Of a DNA stretch of 5,565 nt, positions 1-5,534 are shown piece after piece. Every line of letters begins with the position of its first letter. The stretch's first letter is position 1. Location of the stretch: assembly GCA_040508515.1 (NCBI GenBank), contig JBEVMS010000162.1, positions 1-5,565 on the forward strand. Direction: 5' to 3'. This stretch comes from JBEVMS01 sp040508515 (GTDB lineage: Bacteria > Pseudomonadota > Gammaproteobacteria > Xanthomonadales > Rhodanobacteraceae). A program made the translations under genes and the position numbers. A model generated the notes under the pieces. That model saw nothing but the letters and a program-made list of their open reading frames with translations, made no database searches and was not told the origin of the DNA.

Positions 1-770
1 ACGTCAACGATTCGGTGACCAAGAGCAAGTTCGACAACCTCTACGGCTGCCGCGAATCGCTGGCCGATGGCATCAAGCGCGCCACCGATCTGATGGTCGC
101 CGGCAAGGTCGCGGTGGTCTGCGGCTACGGCGATGTCGGCAAGGGCTGCGCGCATTCGCTCAAGGGCTTCGGCGCCCGTGTGATCGTCACCGAGATCGAT
201 CCGATCAACGCCTTGCAGGCGGCGATGGAAGGCTTCCAGGTCACCACCATCGAAGATACCCTCGGCATGGGCGACATCTATGTCACCACCACCGGCAACA
301 AGGACATCATCACGCTTGAGCACATGGCGGCGATGAAGAACAACGCGCTGGTCTGCAACATCGGCCACTTCGACAACGAAATCCAGATCGATCGCTTGAA
401 CGCGTCGAAGGACGCGACCCGCGAGACCATCAAGCCGCAGGTCGACCGCTACACCTTCGCCTCCACCGGCAACAGCATCTACATGCTCGCCGAAGGTCGC
501 CTGGTCAACTTGGGCTGCGCACACGGCCATCCGAGCTTCGTGATGTCCAACAGCTTCTCCAACCAGACGCTGGCGCAGCTTGACCTGTGGGCCAACAAGG
601 ACAAATACGAAAACACCGTGTACCGCCTGCCCAAGAAGCTGGACGAGGAAGTCGCCCGCCTACACCTGGAACAGATTGGCGTGAAGTTGACCACGCTCAC
701 CCCCGAGCAGGCCGCTTACATCGGCGTGCCGGTGGAAGGCCCGTACAAGCCGGAGCATTACCGCTACTGA
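1..770 (+). CDS. ahcY: S-adenosylhomocysteine hydrolase (adenosylhomocysteinase), C-terminal part, 5' end outside window
   Basis: This cytoplasmic enzyme reversibly splits S-adenosylhomocysteine into adenosine and homocysteine. It relieves product inhibition of methyltransferases and feeds the methionine cycle. The reading frame is open from base 3 (VNDSVTKSKFDN), so the GTG at 15 is an internal Val codon and not the start. About 255 codons are visible, and roughly the first 200 or more residues of the family are missing. Family landmarks are intact: the KSKFDN block with the catalytic Lys and Asp (codons at 21 and 33), the following Cys of YGCRES (48), the NAD-binding Rossmann loop GYGDVGKG (123-146), NIGHFDNEI, and HGHPSFVMSNSF with its substrate-site His (528-530). 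The C-terminal KPEHYRY supplies a Lys and Tyr that reach the NAD of a neighbouring subunit in known structures. A strong terminator follows directly, so ahcY seems to be transcriptionally separate from metF. No frameshift or missing key residue is visible. Confidence 0.97.
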   Translation, partial: VNDSVTKSKFDNLYGCRESLADGIKRATDLMVAGKVAVVCGYGDVGKGCAHSLKGFGARVIVTEIDPINALQAAMEGFQVTTIEDTLGMGDIYVTTTGNKDIITLEHMAAMKNNALVCNIGHFDNEIQIDRLNASKDATRETIKPQVDRYTFASTGNSIYMLAEGRLVNLGCAHGHPSFVMSNSFSNQTLAQLDLWANKDKYENTVYRLPKKLDEEVARLHLEQIGVKLTTLTPEQAAYIGVPVEGPYKPEHYRY

Positions 771-788
771 TCGGCGGTTTCTTCGACT

Positions 789-816
789 AAAAAGCGCCCT
801 TCCGGGCGCTTTTTTT
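789..816 (+). terminator. Rho-independent terminator of ahcY
   Basis: A perfect GC-rich stem AGCGCCC (793-799) / GGGCGCT (804-810) closes a TTCC tetraloop. It is extended by A-T pairs (789-792 with 811-814) and followed by an unbroken T run (810-816). It begins 18 bases after the ahcY stop. Because the A run mirrors the T run, it could also act on the minus strand, but no minus-strand gene is seen reaching it. Confidence 0.93.
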
Positions 817-936
817 ATGCCTTCGCCGCGCTCAGCAAAGAGCCACCGCTCATCGCAAACGACGTGGCGGCACGCGCCGCGGCATGGCGAAATCAGGCAG
901 CCGTGGGGTGCGAGGTAGCGGCATCATTTCATCGGC

Positions 937-960
937 ATCTTTCCATCTCGATGGAAAGAT
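937..960. promoter_or_regulatory. Perfect inverted repeat, probable operator of metF
   Basis: The arms ATCTTTCCATC (937-947) and GATGGAAAGAT (950-960) are exact reverse complements around a 2-bp centre. The site overlaps the predicted -35 and spacer of the metF promoter, which is where a dimeric repressor would block RNA polymerase. An imperfect direct copy of the left arm lies just upstream (GCATCATTTCATCG at 921-934, against GCATCTTTCCATC at 935-947), which hints at a second, weaker site. Known family context: ArsR-type SahR regulators control ahcY/metF-type genes in several Proteobacteria, and LysR-type MetR does so in enterics. Assignment to either is inference, and I do not recognise the motif with certainty. 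Confidence 0.6.
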
Positions 961-969
961 ATTTATACT
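940..969 (+). promoter_or_regulatory. Predicted sigma-70 promoter of metF
   Basis: The -10 candidate TATACT (964-969) differs from consensus at one position. An 18-bp spacer separates it from a weak -35 candidate TTTCCA (940-945, 4 of 6 matches). Transcription would begin near 976, giving a leader of only about 18 bases before the metF ATG. That leaves no room for a riboswitch and favours control by a DNA-binding protein at the overlapping inverted repeat. The upstream ahcY terminator makes an independent promoter necessary. Confidence 0.55.
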
Positions 970-993
970 GCAGCCATCCACGCGAGATCGCCC

Positions 994-1818
994 ATGCCCG
1001 CCATCAGCTTCGAATTTTTCCCACCCAAGACCGACGAGCAGCGCCAGCAGCTCGATGCCGCCGTGCCGCGCCTTCAGCAGCATGCGCCGGACTACGTGTC
1101 GGTGACTTTCGGCGCCGGCGGGTCCACGCTCAGTTACACCGACGAAACCGTCAAGCACCTGCGCACCCAACACGGCCTTTCGGTGGCGCCGCACGTGTCC
1201 TGCATGGGCGGCACGCGCGCCGAACTGGCCGCGCTGCTGGATAGTTACAAAGCCGCCGATTGCCGCCGCATCGTCGCCCTGCGCGGCGACTTGCCCTCGG
1301 GCATGGCCACGCCGGGGGACTTCCGTTACGCCGCAGAACTGGTTTCCTTCATCCGCGAGCACAGCGGCGACCACTTCCACATCGAAGTGGCGGCCTATCC
1401 GGAAACCCATCCGCAGGCGGAAAACGCGCTGGCCGATCTGCACCATTTCAAGGCCAAGGTCGAGGCCGGCGCCAATGGCGCGATCACTCAGTATTTCTAC
1501 AACGCCGACGCCTACTTTCGCTTCGTCGACGATGTGGCGCGGATTGGCGTGAATGTTCCGATCGTGCCGGGCATCATGCCGATCGCCAATTTCAGCCAGT
1601 TGCGCCGTTTCTCCGAGCAGTGCGGCGCCGAGATTCCGCGCTGGATCGTCAAGCGCATGCAGGCGCACGGCGACGATGCCACGGCAGTGCGCGCGTTGGC
1701 GACCGAGGTGGTCGCCCAACTGTGCCGCCGCCTGCTTCAAGGTGGCGCGCCGGGCTTGCATTTCTACACGCTCAACCGTGCCCGCGCGACTCAGGCGGTA
1801 TTGCAGCAACTGCACTGA
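994..1818 (+). CDS. metF: 5,10-methylenetetrahydrofolate reductase
   Basis: This cytoplasmic FAD-dependent TIM-barrel enzyme reduces 5,10-methylene-THF to 5-methyl-THF, the methyl donor for methionine synthesis from homocysteine. The protein has 274 residues, the catalytic-domain-only bacterial form. The signature SFEFFPPKT at residues 5-13 carries the catalytic Glu7, which corresponds to E. coli Glu28. ALRGDLP (95-101) holds the flavin-tuning Asp99, and further family blocks are HVSCMGG (67-73), AAYPETHP (133-140), ITQYFYN (164-170, folate-contacting Gln166), PGIMPI and PGLHFYTLNR (253-262). The N-terminus is about 20 residues shorter than in E. coli. ATG 994 is still the only sensible start, because the frame has a TAG at 916-918 and no ATG, GTG or TTG in between. 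The ribosome site is weak (GAG at 984-986). The neighbour ahcY works in the same methyl cycle. An exported-protein gene follows after 30 bases and is probably co-transcribed. Confidence 0.96.
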   Translation: MPAISFEFFPPKTDEQRQQLDAAVPRLQQHAPDYVSVTFGAGGSTLSYTDETVKHLRTQHGLSVAPHVSCMGGTRAELAALLDSYKAADCRRIVALRGDLPSGMATPGDFRYAAELVSFIREHSGDHFHIEVAAYPETHPQAENALADLHHFKAKVEAGANGAITQYFYNADAYFRFVDDVARIGVNVPIVPGIMPIANFSQLRRFSEQCGAEIPRWIVKRMQAHGDDATAVRALATEVVAQLCRRLLQGGAPGLHFYTLNRARATQAVLQQLH

Positions 1819-1848
1819 GGCAGGCGCAGCGGCGCGTTATGCTGCGGC

Positions 1849-2358
1849 ATGCACGCTTCTTCGCCGATCCTGTGGTTGCTATTTTGCCTGCCGCTGGCGG
1901 CGCAGGCACAGTTGCCGATCAACCGCTGCCTGAGCGTCGATGGTAATCCGGTCTTTACCGATCGCACCTGCGCCTCGTTGCGAGCCGTTCCGGTAGCGCC
2001 CGCCAAGGCGGTCATGCCCAACGTCGGCGAAGGCGGCAAGCCCACCGACCTTTCGCCACACACCTGCGCGGCCAGCGTGGGCGAGCTTGAGCAAGGACTG
2101 CTGGACGCCTTCGCCAGCCGCAACGCCAATCGCCTCAGCGGCCTGATGCTGTGGCACGGTTACCCGCACAGCGCGGTCATCGCCGACATCCGCGCCTTGC
2201 AGAACCTGCTGCGCCAACCGTTGTTGGGTATCGCGGTGGACGCGTCCGCAGACGCGCTCATCGTCAGCACGCCGACGGCCGCCGCCGACCGCCAACCCCA
2301 GCAGACCCGCTTTCCTATCCAACGACAGTCCGGCTGCCTGTGGCTGCGAGCGGACTAA
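1849..2358 (+). CDS. Exported hypothetical protein, DUF4124-like N-terminal region
   Basis: I do not recognise a specific function. The 169-residue product starts with a convincing Sec signal peptide: a hydrophobic core at about residues 7-16, then AAQA with probable signal-peptidase-I cleavage after Ala20, leaving a mature protein of about 149 residues starting QLPINRC. The segment CLSVDGNPVFTDRTC (27-41) recalls the DUF4124-type pattern of small periplasmic proteins (a Cys, a short 'dG.pvftD' strand pair, then another Cys); this is a resemblance, not a confirmed hit. Mature cysteines at 27, 41, 73 and 163 would allow two disulphides in the periplasm. There is no lipobox and no second membrane segment. 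The start lies 30 bases after the metF stop with no clear Shine-Dalgarno or promoter, so it is probably read from the metF transcript. The signal peptide favours this frame over the opposite-strand frame across the same bases. Confidence 0.75.
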   Translation: MHASSPILWLLFCLPLAAQAQLPINRCLSVDGNPVFTDRTCASLRAVPVAPAKAVMPNVGEGGKPTDLSPHTCAASVGELEQGLLDAFASRNANRLSGLMLWHGYPHSAVIADIRALQNLLRQPLLGIAVDASADALIVSTPTAAADRQPQQTRFPIQRQSGCLWLRAD

Positions 2359-2375
2359 GCGTCGCGCGCAAAACG

Positions 2376-2392
2376 AAAGATCCGCGATCTTT
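2376..2392. terminator. Small A/T-rich inverted repeat after the metF operon (weak terminator or protein site)
   Basis: AAAGATC (2376-2382) and GATCTTT (2386-2392) form a perfect 7-bp stem with a CGC loop, 17 bases after the stop of the exported-protein gene. Only three T residues end the 3' arm, so it is a poor intrinsic terminator on the plus strand. On the minus strand a TTTT lies just beyond it, but no gene on that strand reaches it. The AAAGAT/ATCTTT half-elements also occur in the metF operator, in the opposite relative arrangement, so a regulator-binding role is possible. Confidence 0.3.
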
Positions 2393-2596
2393 AGACACGC
2401 ACCACGGCGCGCTGGGGCAAGGAGGTCGGCTAGCCGTTGTAAGCACATAGGCCAACGCATGGCGCAGCGCTATCATAGGCGGTCCTCCACGCTCCCCTGG
2501 CGTCACGAGCGTACCGCGCGTCGCCTGCGAGCTGGCTCGCCGCCACGTTTCGCGCAACGGCGTCAGCTTGGTGGATATCCCGCAAACGATGCTTTT

Positions 2597-2600
2597 GGAG
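2597..2600 (+). promoter_or_regulatory. Ribosome-binding site of ilvE
   Basis: GGAG in the context TTTTGGAGAACCGCG lies 7 bases before the ATG at 2608. This fixes the ilvE start and is the clearest Shine-Dalgarno sequence among the plus-strand genes here. Confidence 0.8.
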
Positions 2601-2607
2601 AACCGCG

Positions 2608-3525
2608 ATGACGCAGCAATACCCCGAATGGATCTGGCAGAACGGCGCCATTAAACGCTGGCAAGACGCCACCACCCATGTGATGTCGCACGCGCTGCAT
2701 TACGGTTCCTCGGTGTTCGAGGGTATCCGCAGCTACGCCACCCCGGATGGCGCGGCGATCTTCCGCCTCAACGACCATCTCAAGCGGCTTTACCAGTCGG
2801 CCAAGATCTACGACATGGTGTTGCCTTACAGCCAGGACCAATTGGCCGCGGCCTGCCGCGAAGTGATCGGCAAGAACGGCCAGGAAGCGGCCTATCTGCG
2901 ACCGGTGGCGTATCGCGGCCTGGGCGGCTTCGGGCTGTCGGCCGATACGCCGATCGACGTGGCGGTGGCGAGCTGGCCGATGGGCCCCTACCTGGGACCG
3001 CAAGCGCTTGAGAACGGCATCGACGCCTGCGTCTCCAGCTGGCAGCGCTTCGCCCCCAACACCATCCCGGCGGGCGCCAAGGCCGGCGGCAATTACCTCT
3101 CCGGCCAGTTGATCGCGCGTGAAGCACGCCGACTGGGCTTTGGCGAAGGCATCGCGATGGCCTCCAGCGGCCTGCTCAGCGAAGGTGCCGGCGAGAACCT
3201 GTTCCTGGTCTTCGACGGCGTGTTGCACACCACGCCGGCCAGCGCCTCGATCCTCACCGGGATCACCCGCGACACCATCAAGATTCTGGCCCGCGAGGAT
3301 GGCATCGACGTGGTCGAACGCGATATCCCGCGCGAGTACCTCTACTTGGCCGACGAGATCCTGATGTGCGGCACCGCCGCCGAGATCACCCCGATCCGCA
3401 GCGTCGACGGCAAGCAGATCGGCGCCGGCAAAGCTGGCCCGGTCACCCGTCGCTTGCAGGAGTTGTTCTTCGGCCTGTTTGAGGGCCGCACCCACGACAA
3501 GTGGGGCTGGCTCGAAGCGGTCTGA
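2608..3525 (+). CDS. ilvE: Branched-chain amino-acid aminotransferase
   Basis: This PLP enzyme of fold type IV performs the last step of isoleucine, valine and leucine synthesis. It transfers the amino group from glutamate to the branched 2-oxo acids, and also works in the degradative direction. The product has 305 residues, close to the 309 of E. coli IlvE, with the same domain order. HALHYGSSVFEGIR (28-41) is the N-terminal family block. GAKAGGNY (156-163) contains the Schiff-base Lys158, equivalent to E. coli Lys159. SEGAGENLF (191-199) has the pyridine-N-contacting Glu192. ADEILMCGTAAEITPIRSVDG (248-268) is the phosphate-binding and family signature region, and the tail GLFEGRTHDKWGWL matches the enterobacterial enzyme closely. 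It appears monocistronic: a 249-bp gap lies before it and a converging operon after it. D-amino-acid transaminase and aminodeoxychorismate lyase share the fold, but the AKAGGNY and GTAAEITP blocks together with the tail favour IlvE. Confidence 0.96.
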   Translation: MTQQYPEWIWQNGAIKRWQDATTHVMSHALHYGSSVFEGIRSYATPDGAAIFRLNDHLKRLYQSAKIYDMVLPYSQDQLAAACREVIGKNGQEAAYLRPVAYRGLGGFGLSADTPIDVAVASWPMGPYLGPQALENGIDACVSSWQRFAPNTIPAGAKAGGNYLSGQLIAREARRLGFGEGIAMASSGLLSEGAGENLFLVFDGVLHTTPASASILTGITRDTIKILAREDGIDVVERDIPREYLYLADEILMCGTAAEITPIRSVDGKQIGAGKAGPVTRRLQELFFGLFEGRTHDKWGWLEAV

Positions 3526-3537
3526 TTCGACCCCTCG

Positions 3538-3569
3538 CGTGTCCGCCCCCAAGGCCGGCGGCGGACACG
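3538..3569. terminator. Stem-loop between convergent ilvE and histidine kinase genes
   Basis: CGTGTCCGCC (3538-3547) pairs perfectly with GGCGGACACG (3560-3569) around a 12-base loop that could itself pair in part. It fills the 48-bp gap between two converging stop codons, the expected place for a shared bidirectional terminator. Neither strand has a U tract after the stem, so it is not a canonical intrinsic terminator. It may act by blocking 3' exonucleases or together with Rho. Confidence 0.5.
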
Positions 3570-3573
3570 TCGA

Positions 3574-4854
3574 TCAACTGAAAACGATGCAGGCTATCGC
3601 GCCGTTGCCGTCGGCGCGCGGGCGCATCGAAACATCCCAGCCGTAGAGATGGCAAAGCCGGCGCACGATCGCCAAGCCCAGACCGGCACCGCTGCCACCG
3701 GCACCCTCACCGCGCACGCCACGCTGGAACAGACGTTCGGCATCTTCGGGCTTGATTCCGGGCCCGGTATCGATGATTTCGATACGCGTCGTGCCCACTT
3801 CCACCCGCACCGAACCTTGCATGGTGTACTTGATCGCGTTGCCGATCAGATTGGTCAGCGCCACCGAAAGCACTGAGGCGGGCGCGTTGACGGTCAGCGG
3901 CGCGTCCACCTGCAGCTCGATCGACAGCGGCTTGTCGCGCATCTGCGGACGCTGGCTTTCGATCACGTCCGCGGCCACTTTAGCCACCTCGGTGGTTTCG
4001 CCGCGCGTCGGGCCACGCCGCTCGGCGCGCGACAGCAGCAACAAGGCCTCGATCAGCTCGGTGGCCTGACGCGAGGCGCGCTCGATCCGCTTCAGCCGCT
4101 CGCGCAGCTTGTCGGTCAGATCCGGCGAACCTTGCAGCAATTCGGTAGTGCTGGCGATCACCGCCAGCGGCGTGCGCAATTCGTGGCTGACGTCGGAATT
4201 GAATTCACGATCGCGCTCCACCATCGTGGTCAGCCGCTCGGCGTATTCGTCCAGCGCCAGCGCCAGCTCGCCCACTTCGTCGTCGGCAAAATGCGGGGCC
4301 AGCGGCTCGGCGGCGCCGGTCTTGCGAAAGCCGCGTAGCCGGCGGGCCAGTTCGCGCAGGGGTTTAAGGACCTTGTTGGACAGCCACACGCCGAAGATCA
4401 GCGAAAGCAGGCTCAACAAAATCGCCGCGCCGATCACTGCGGTCAGCAATTGGCGCCGGCCCAGGTCGTCGCGCGAGACGTCGTAGCGGGTAAAGCTGAT
4501 GATGCCGTCTTGCCGGTACACCGCCAGCTTGTAATGGCGCGGCATGCCCTGCTCGTCCGGCTCGTAGATGTCGTACACGCCCGTGTTGGCCAGGTTCTGC
4601 CAGGTCAATGGCGCCTTGTACAAGGTGCGATCGCTGAAACTGCCGCCCGTAAGCAGGCGCGAGACCGCCGACTTGTGCTGATGCGCCTGCTGATTCGCCC
4701 ATTGCGCATCGTCCAGCAGGCTGGAATTGACCAACTGGTCCTCGACCCGCGAGCGAATATTCAGTGACGCCACCGCGAACAACGCGCTCAGCGCCGAGCC
4801 AAAAAGCGCAAAGCTGACGATCAGGCGAAAACGGAGCCTACGTCTGGACTGCAT
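3574..4854 (-). CDS. Membrane sensor histidine kinase (HAMP-HisKA-HATPase_c)
   Basis: This is an inner-membrane two-component sensor that autophosphorylates on His and passes the phosphate to the response regulator encoded just upstream. The 426 residues are laid out as follows: TM1 about 10-31, a periplasmic sensor about 32-135, TM2 about 136-158, a HAMP linker about 159-211 (KPLREL, then DDEVGEL), and HisKA about 214-278 with the H-box FNSDVSHELRTPL and phosphoacceptor His224. The ATPase domain spans about 310-426 with N-box NLIGNAIKYT (335-344), G1 DTGPGI (362-367) and G2 GAGLGLAIV (389-397). All catalytic boxes are intact, so it should be active. The sensor region has no cysteine or obvious metal-binding cluster, and I cannot assign it to a PAS or other named fold. 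Its start lies inside the last codons of the regulator gene (17-bp overlap), which suggests translational coupling. The general architecture resembles PhoQ/RaxH-type kinases of Xanthomonas, but I cannot confirm orthology. Confidence 0.93.
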   Translation of the reverse strand: MQSRRRLRFRLIVSFALFGSALSALFAVASLNIRSRVEDQLVNSSLLDDAQWANQQAHQHKSAVSRLLTGGSFSDRTLYKAPLTWQNLANTGVYDIYEPDEQGMPRHYKLAVYRQDGIISFTRYDVSRDDLGRRQLLTAVIGAAILLSLLSLIFGVWLSNKVLKPLRELARRLRGFRKTGAAEPLAPHFADDEVGELALALDEYAERLTTMVERDREFNSDVSHELRTPLAVIASTTELLQGSPDLTDKLRERLKRIERASRQATELIEALLLLSRAERRGPTRGETTEVAKVAADVIESQRPQMRDKPLSIELQVDAPLTVNAPASVLSVALTNLIGNAIKYTMQGSVRVEVGTTRIEIIDTGPGIKPEDAERLFQRGVRGEGAGGSGAGLGLAIVRRLCHLYGWDVSMRPRADGNGAIACIVFS

Positions 4855-5524
4855 CCGGATCGACCATCCTGTAACCGATACCGTGCCGCGTATGGATCAG
4901 CGGCTTGCCAAAAGGCTTGTCGATCGCCGCGCGCAAGCCGTGAATATGCACACGCAGCGAATCCGAATCGGGCAACTCCTCGCCCCACACTTTCTGTTCC
5001 AGATCCTGCCGCGTCACCACCGAGGGGCTGGCGTCCATCAGCGCTTGGAGCAGCTTGAGTCCGATCGGATTCAACTGGATCGAGCGGCCCTCGCGGGACA
5101 CCGTCAAGGTGTCCAGGTTGTAGGTCAGGTCGGCCACTTTCAGCACCCGGCTTTGCGGACCCTTGCCGCGACGCGCCAGCACTTCCAGCCGTGCCGACAG
5201 TTCCTGCAAGGCGAACGGCTTGGTCATGTAGTCGTCCGCACCGGACTCGAAGCCGGTGAGCTTCTGCTCCAGCGCATCGCGCGCCGTCAGCATCAGCACC
5301 GGCGTCTGCTTGTGTGCCTCGTGACGCAGCTTGCGCGCCACGTCCAAGCCGTCCATGCCCGGCAACGTCAGGTCCAGCACGATCACGTCGAAATCGTGCA
5401 CCACCGCCAGATGCAGGCCAGTCACGCCGTCTCCGGCGAAATCCACGGTGTGTCCGCGGTCTTCCAGATAGTCGCCGATATTGGTGGCGATATCGCTATT
5501 GTCTTCGATCACCAGAACGCGCAT
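4838..5524 (-). CDS. OmpR/PhoB-family response regulator
   Basis: This is a cytoplasmic DNA-binding regulator that pairs with the overlapping histidine kinase. The 228 residues consist of a receiver domain at about 1-116 and a winged-helix output domain at about 127-221. In the receiver, Glu7-Asp8 form the acidic pocket, Asp51 (in VIVLDLTLPGMDG) is the phosphoacceptor, Thr80 (LMLTA) is the switch residue and Lys102 (TKPF) is conserved. The output domain contains LNPIGLKLLQALM, VVTRQDLEQKVWG, SDSLRVHIHGLRAAID and the wing LIHTRHGIGYRM, in which His replaces the commoner second-position Gly of the TVRG.GY motif. I chose the ATG at 5524 because the protein then begins exactly at the receiver (MRVLVIEDN) and a GGAG lies 6 bases upstream. 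The longer frame starts only at a TTG (5551) and adds nine residues outside the family. The operon promoter must lie beyond the right window edge. The regulon is unknown. Confidence 0.95.
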   Translation of the reverse strand: MRVLVIEDNSDIATNIGDYLEDRGHTVDFAGDGVTGLHLAVVHDFDVIVLDLTLPGMDGLDVARKLRHEAHKQTPVLMLTARDALEQKLTGFESGADDYMTKPFALQELSARLEVLARRGKGPQSRVLKVADLTYNLDTLTVSREGRSIQLNPIGLKLLQALMDASPSVVTRQDLEQKVWGEELPDSDSLRVHIHGLRAAIDKPFGKPLIHTRHGIGYRMVDPDAVQT

Positions 5525-5530
5525 GCGCCA

Positions 5531-5534
5531 CTCC
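5531..5534 (-). promoter_or_regulatory. Ribosome-binding site that sets the response-regulator start
   Basis: Read on the minus strand, GGAG is followed by TGGCGC and then the ATG at 5524-5522, a spacing of 6 bases. This decides for the 228-residue form over the 237-residue reading that begins at TTG 5551. Confidence 0.75.

Larger units (their letters stand above)
2359..2607. other. Intergenic region before ilvE
   Basis: These 249 bases must contain the ilvE promoter and leader, but no strong promoter can be named. TATCAT (2471-2476) is a fair -10, yet no matching -35 stands 16-18 bp upstream. Other visible items are the small hairpin at 2376-2392, an isolated AAGGAGGT (2419-2426) with no usable start codon at the right distance, the palindrome CGGCTAGCCG (2427-2436), and a short hairpin GCGAG/CTCGC (2527-2531 and 2536-2540). 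No U-rich attenuator and no run of Ile, Leu or Val codons was found, so classical branched-chain attenuation is not supported. Confidence 0.5.

Noticed and set aside
771..993. Possible SAH or SAM riboswitch before metF
   Set aside because: The predicted start leaves a leader of only about 18 bases, and the one strong structure downstream of the terminator is a DNA-type palindrome upstream of that start. A riboswitch before ahcY would lie outside the window and cannot be judged.
850..1815. Long minus-strand open frame (321 codons) opposite metF
   Set aside because: It mirrors metF, whose plus frame carries every conserved MTHFR block. The minus translation is rich in Arg, Gly and Ala with no recognisable family, as expected for an antisense frame in GC-rich DNA.
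1879..2460. Minus-strand frame (193 codons) opposite the exported protein
   Set aside because: The plus frame has a proper signal peptide and follows metF closely. The minus frame lacks any recognisable domain or start signal.
2459..2607. Branched-chain attenuator in the ilvE leader
   Set aside because: The only short frame has no cluster of Ile, Leu or Val codons, and no GC stem followed by a U run was found.
2563..3552. Minus-strand open frame of 329 codons, longer than ilvE itself
   Set aside because: The plus frame is unmistakably IlvE with the PLP lysine and a good ribosome-binding site. The minus frame has no ribosome site or family features.
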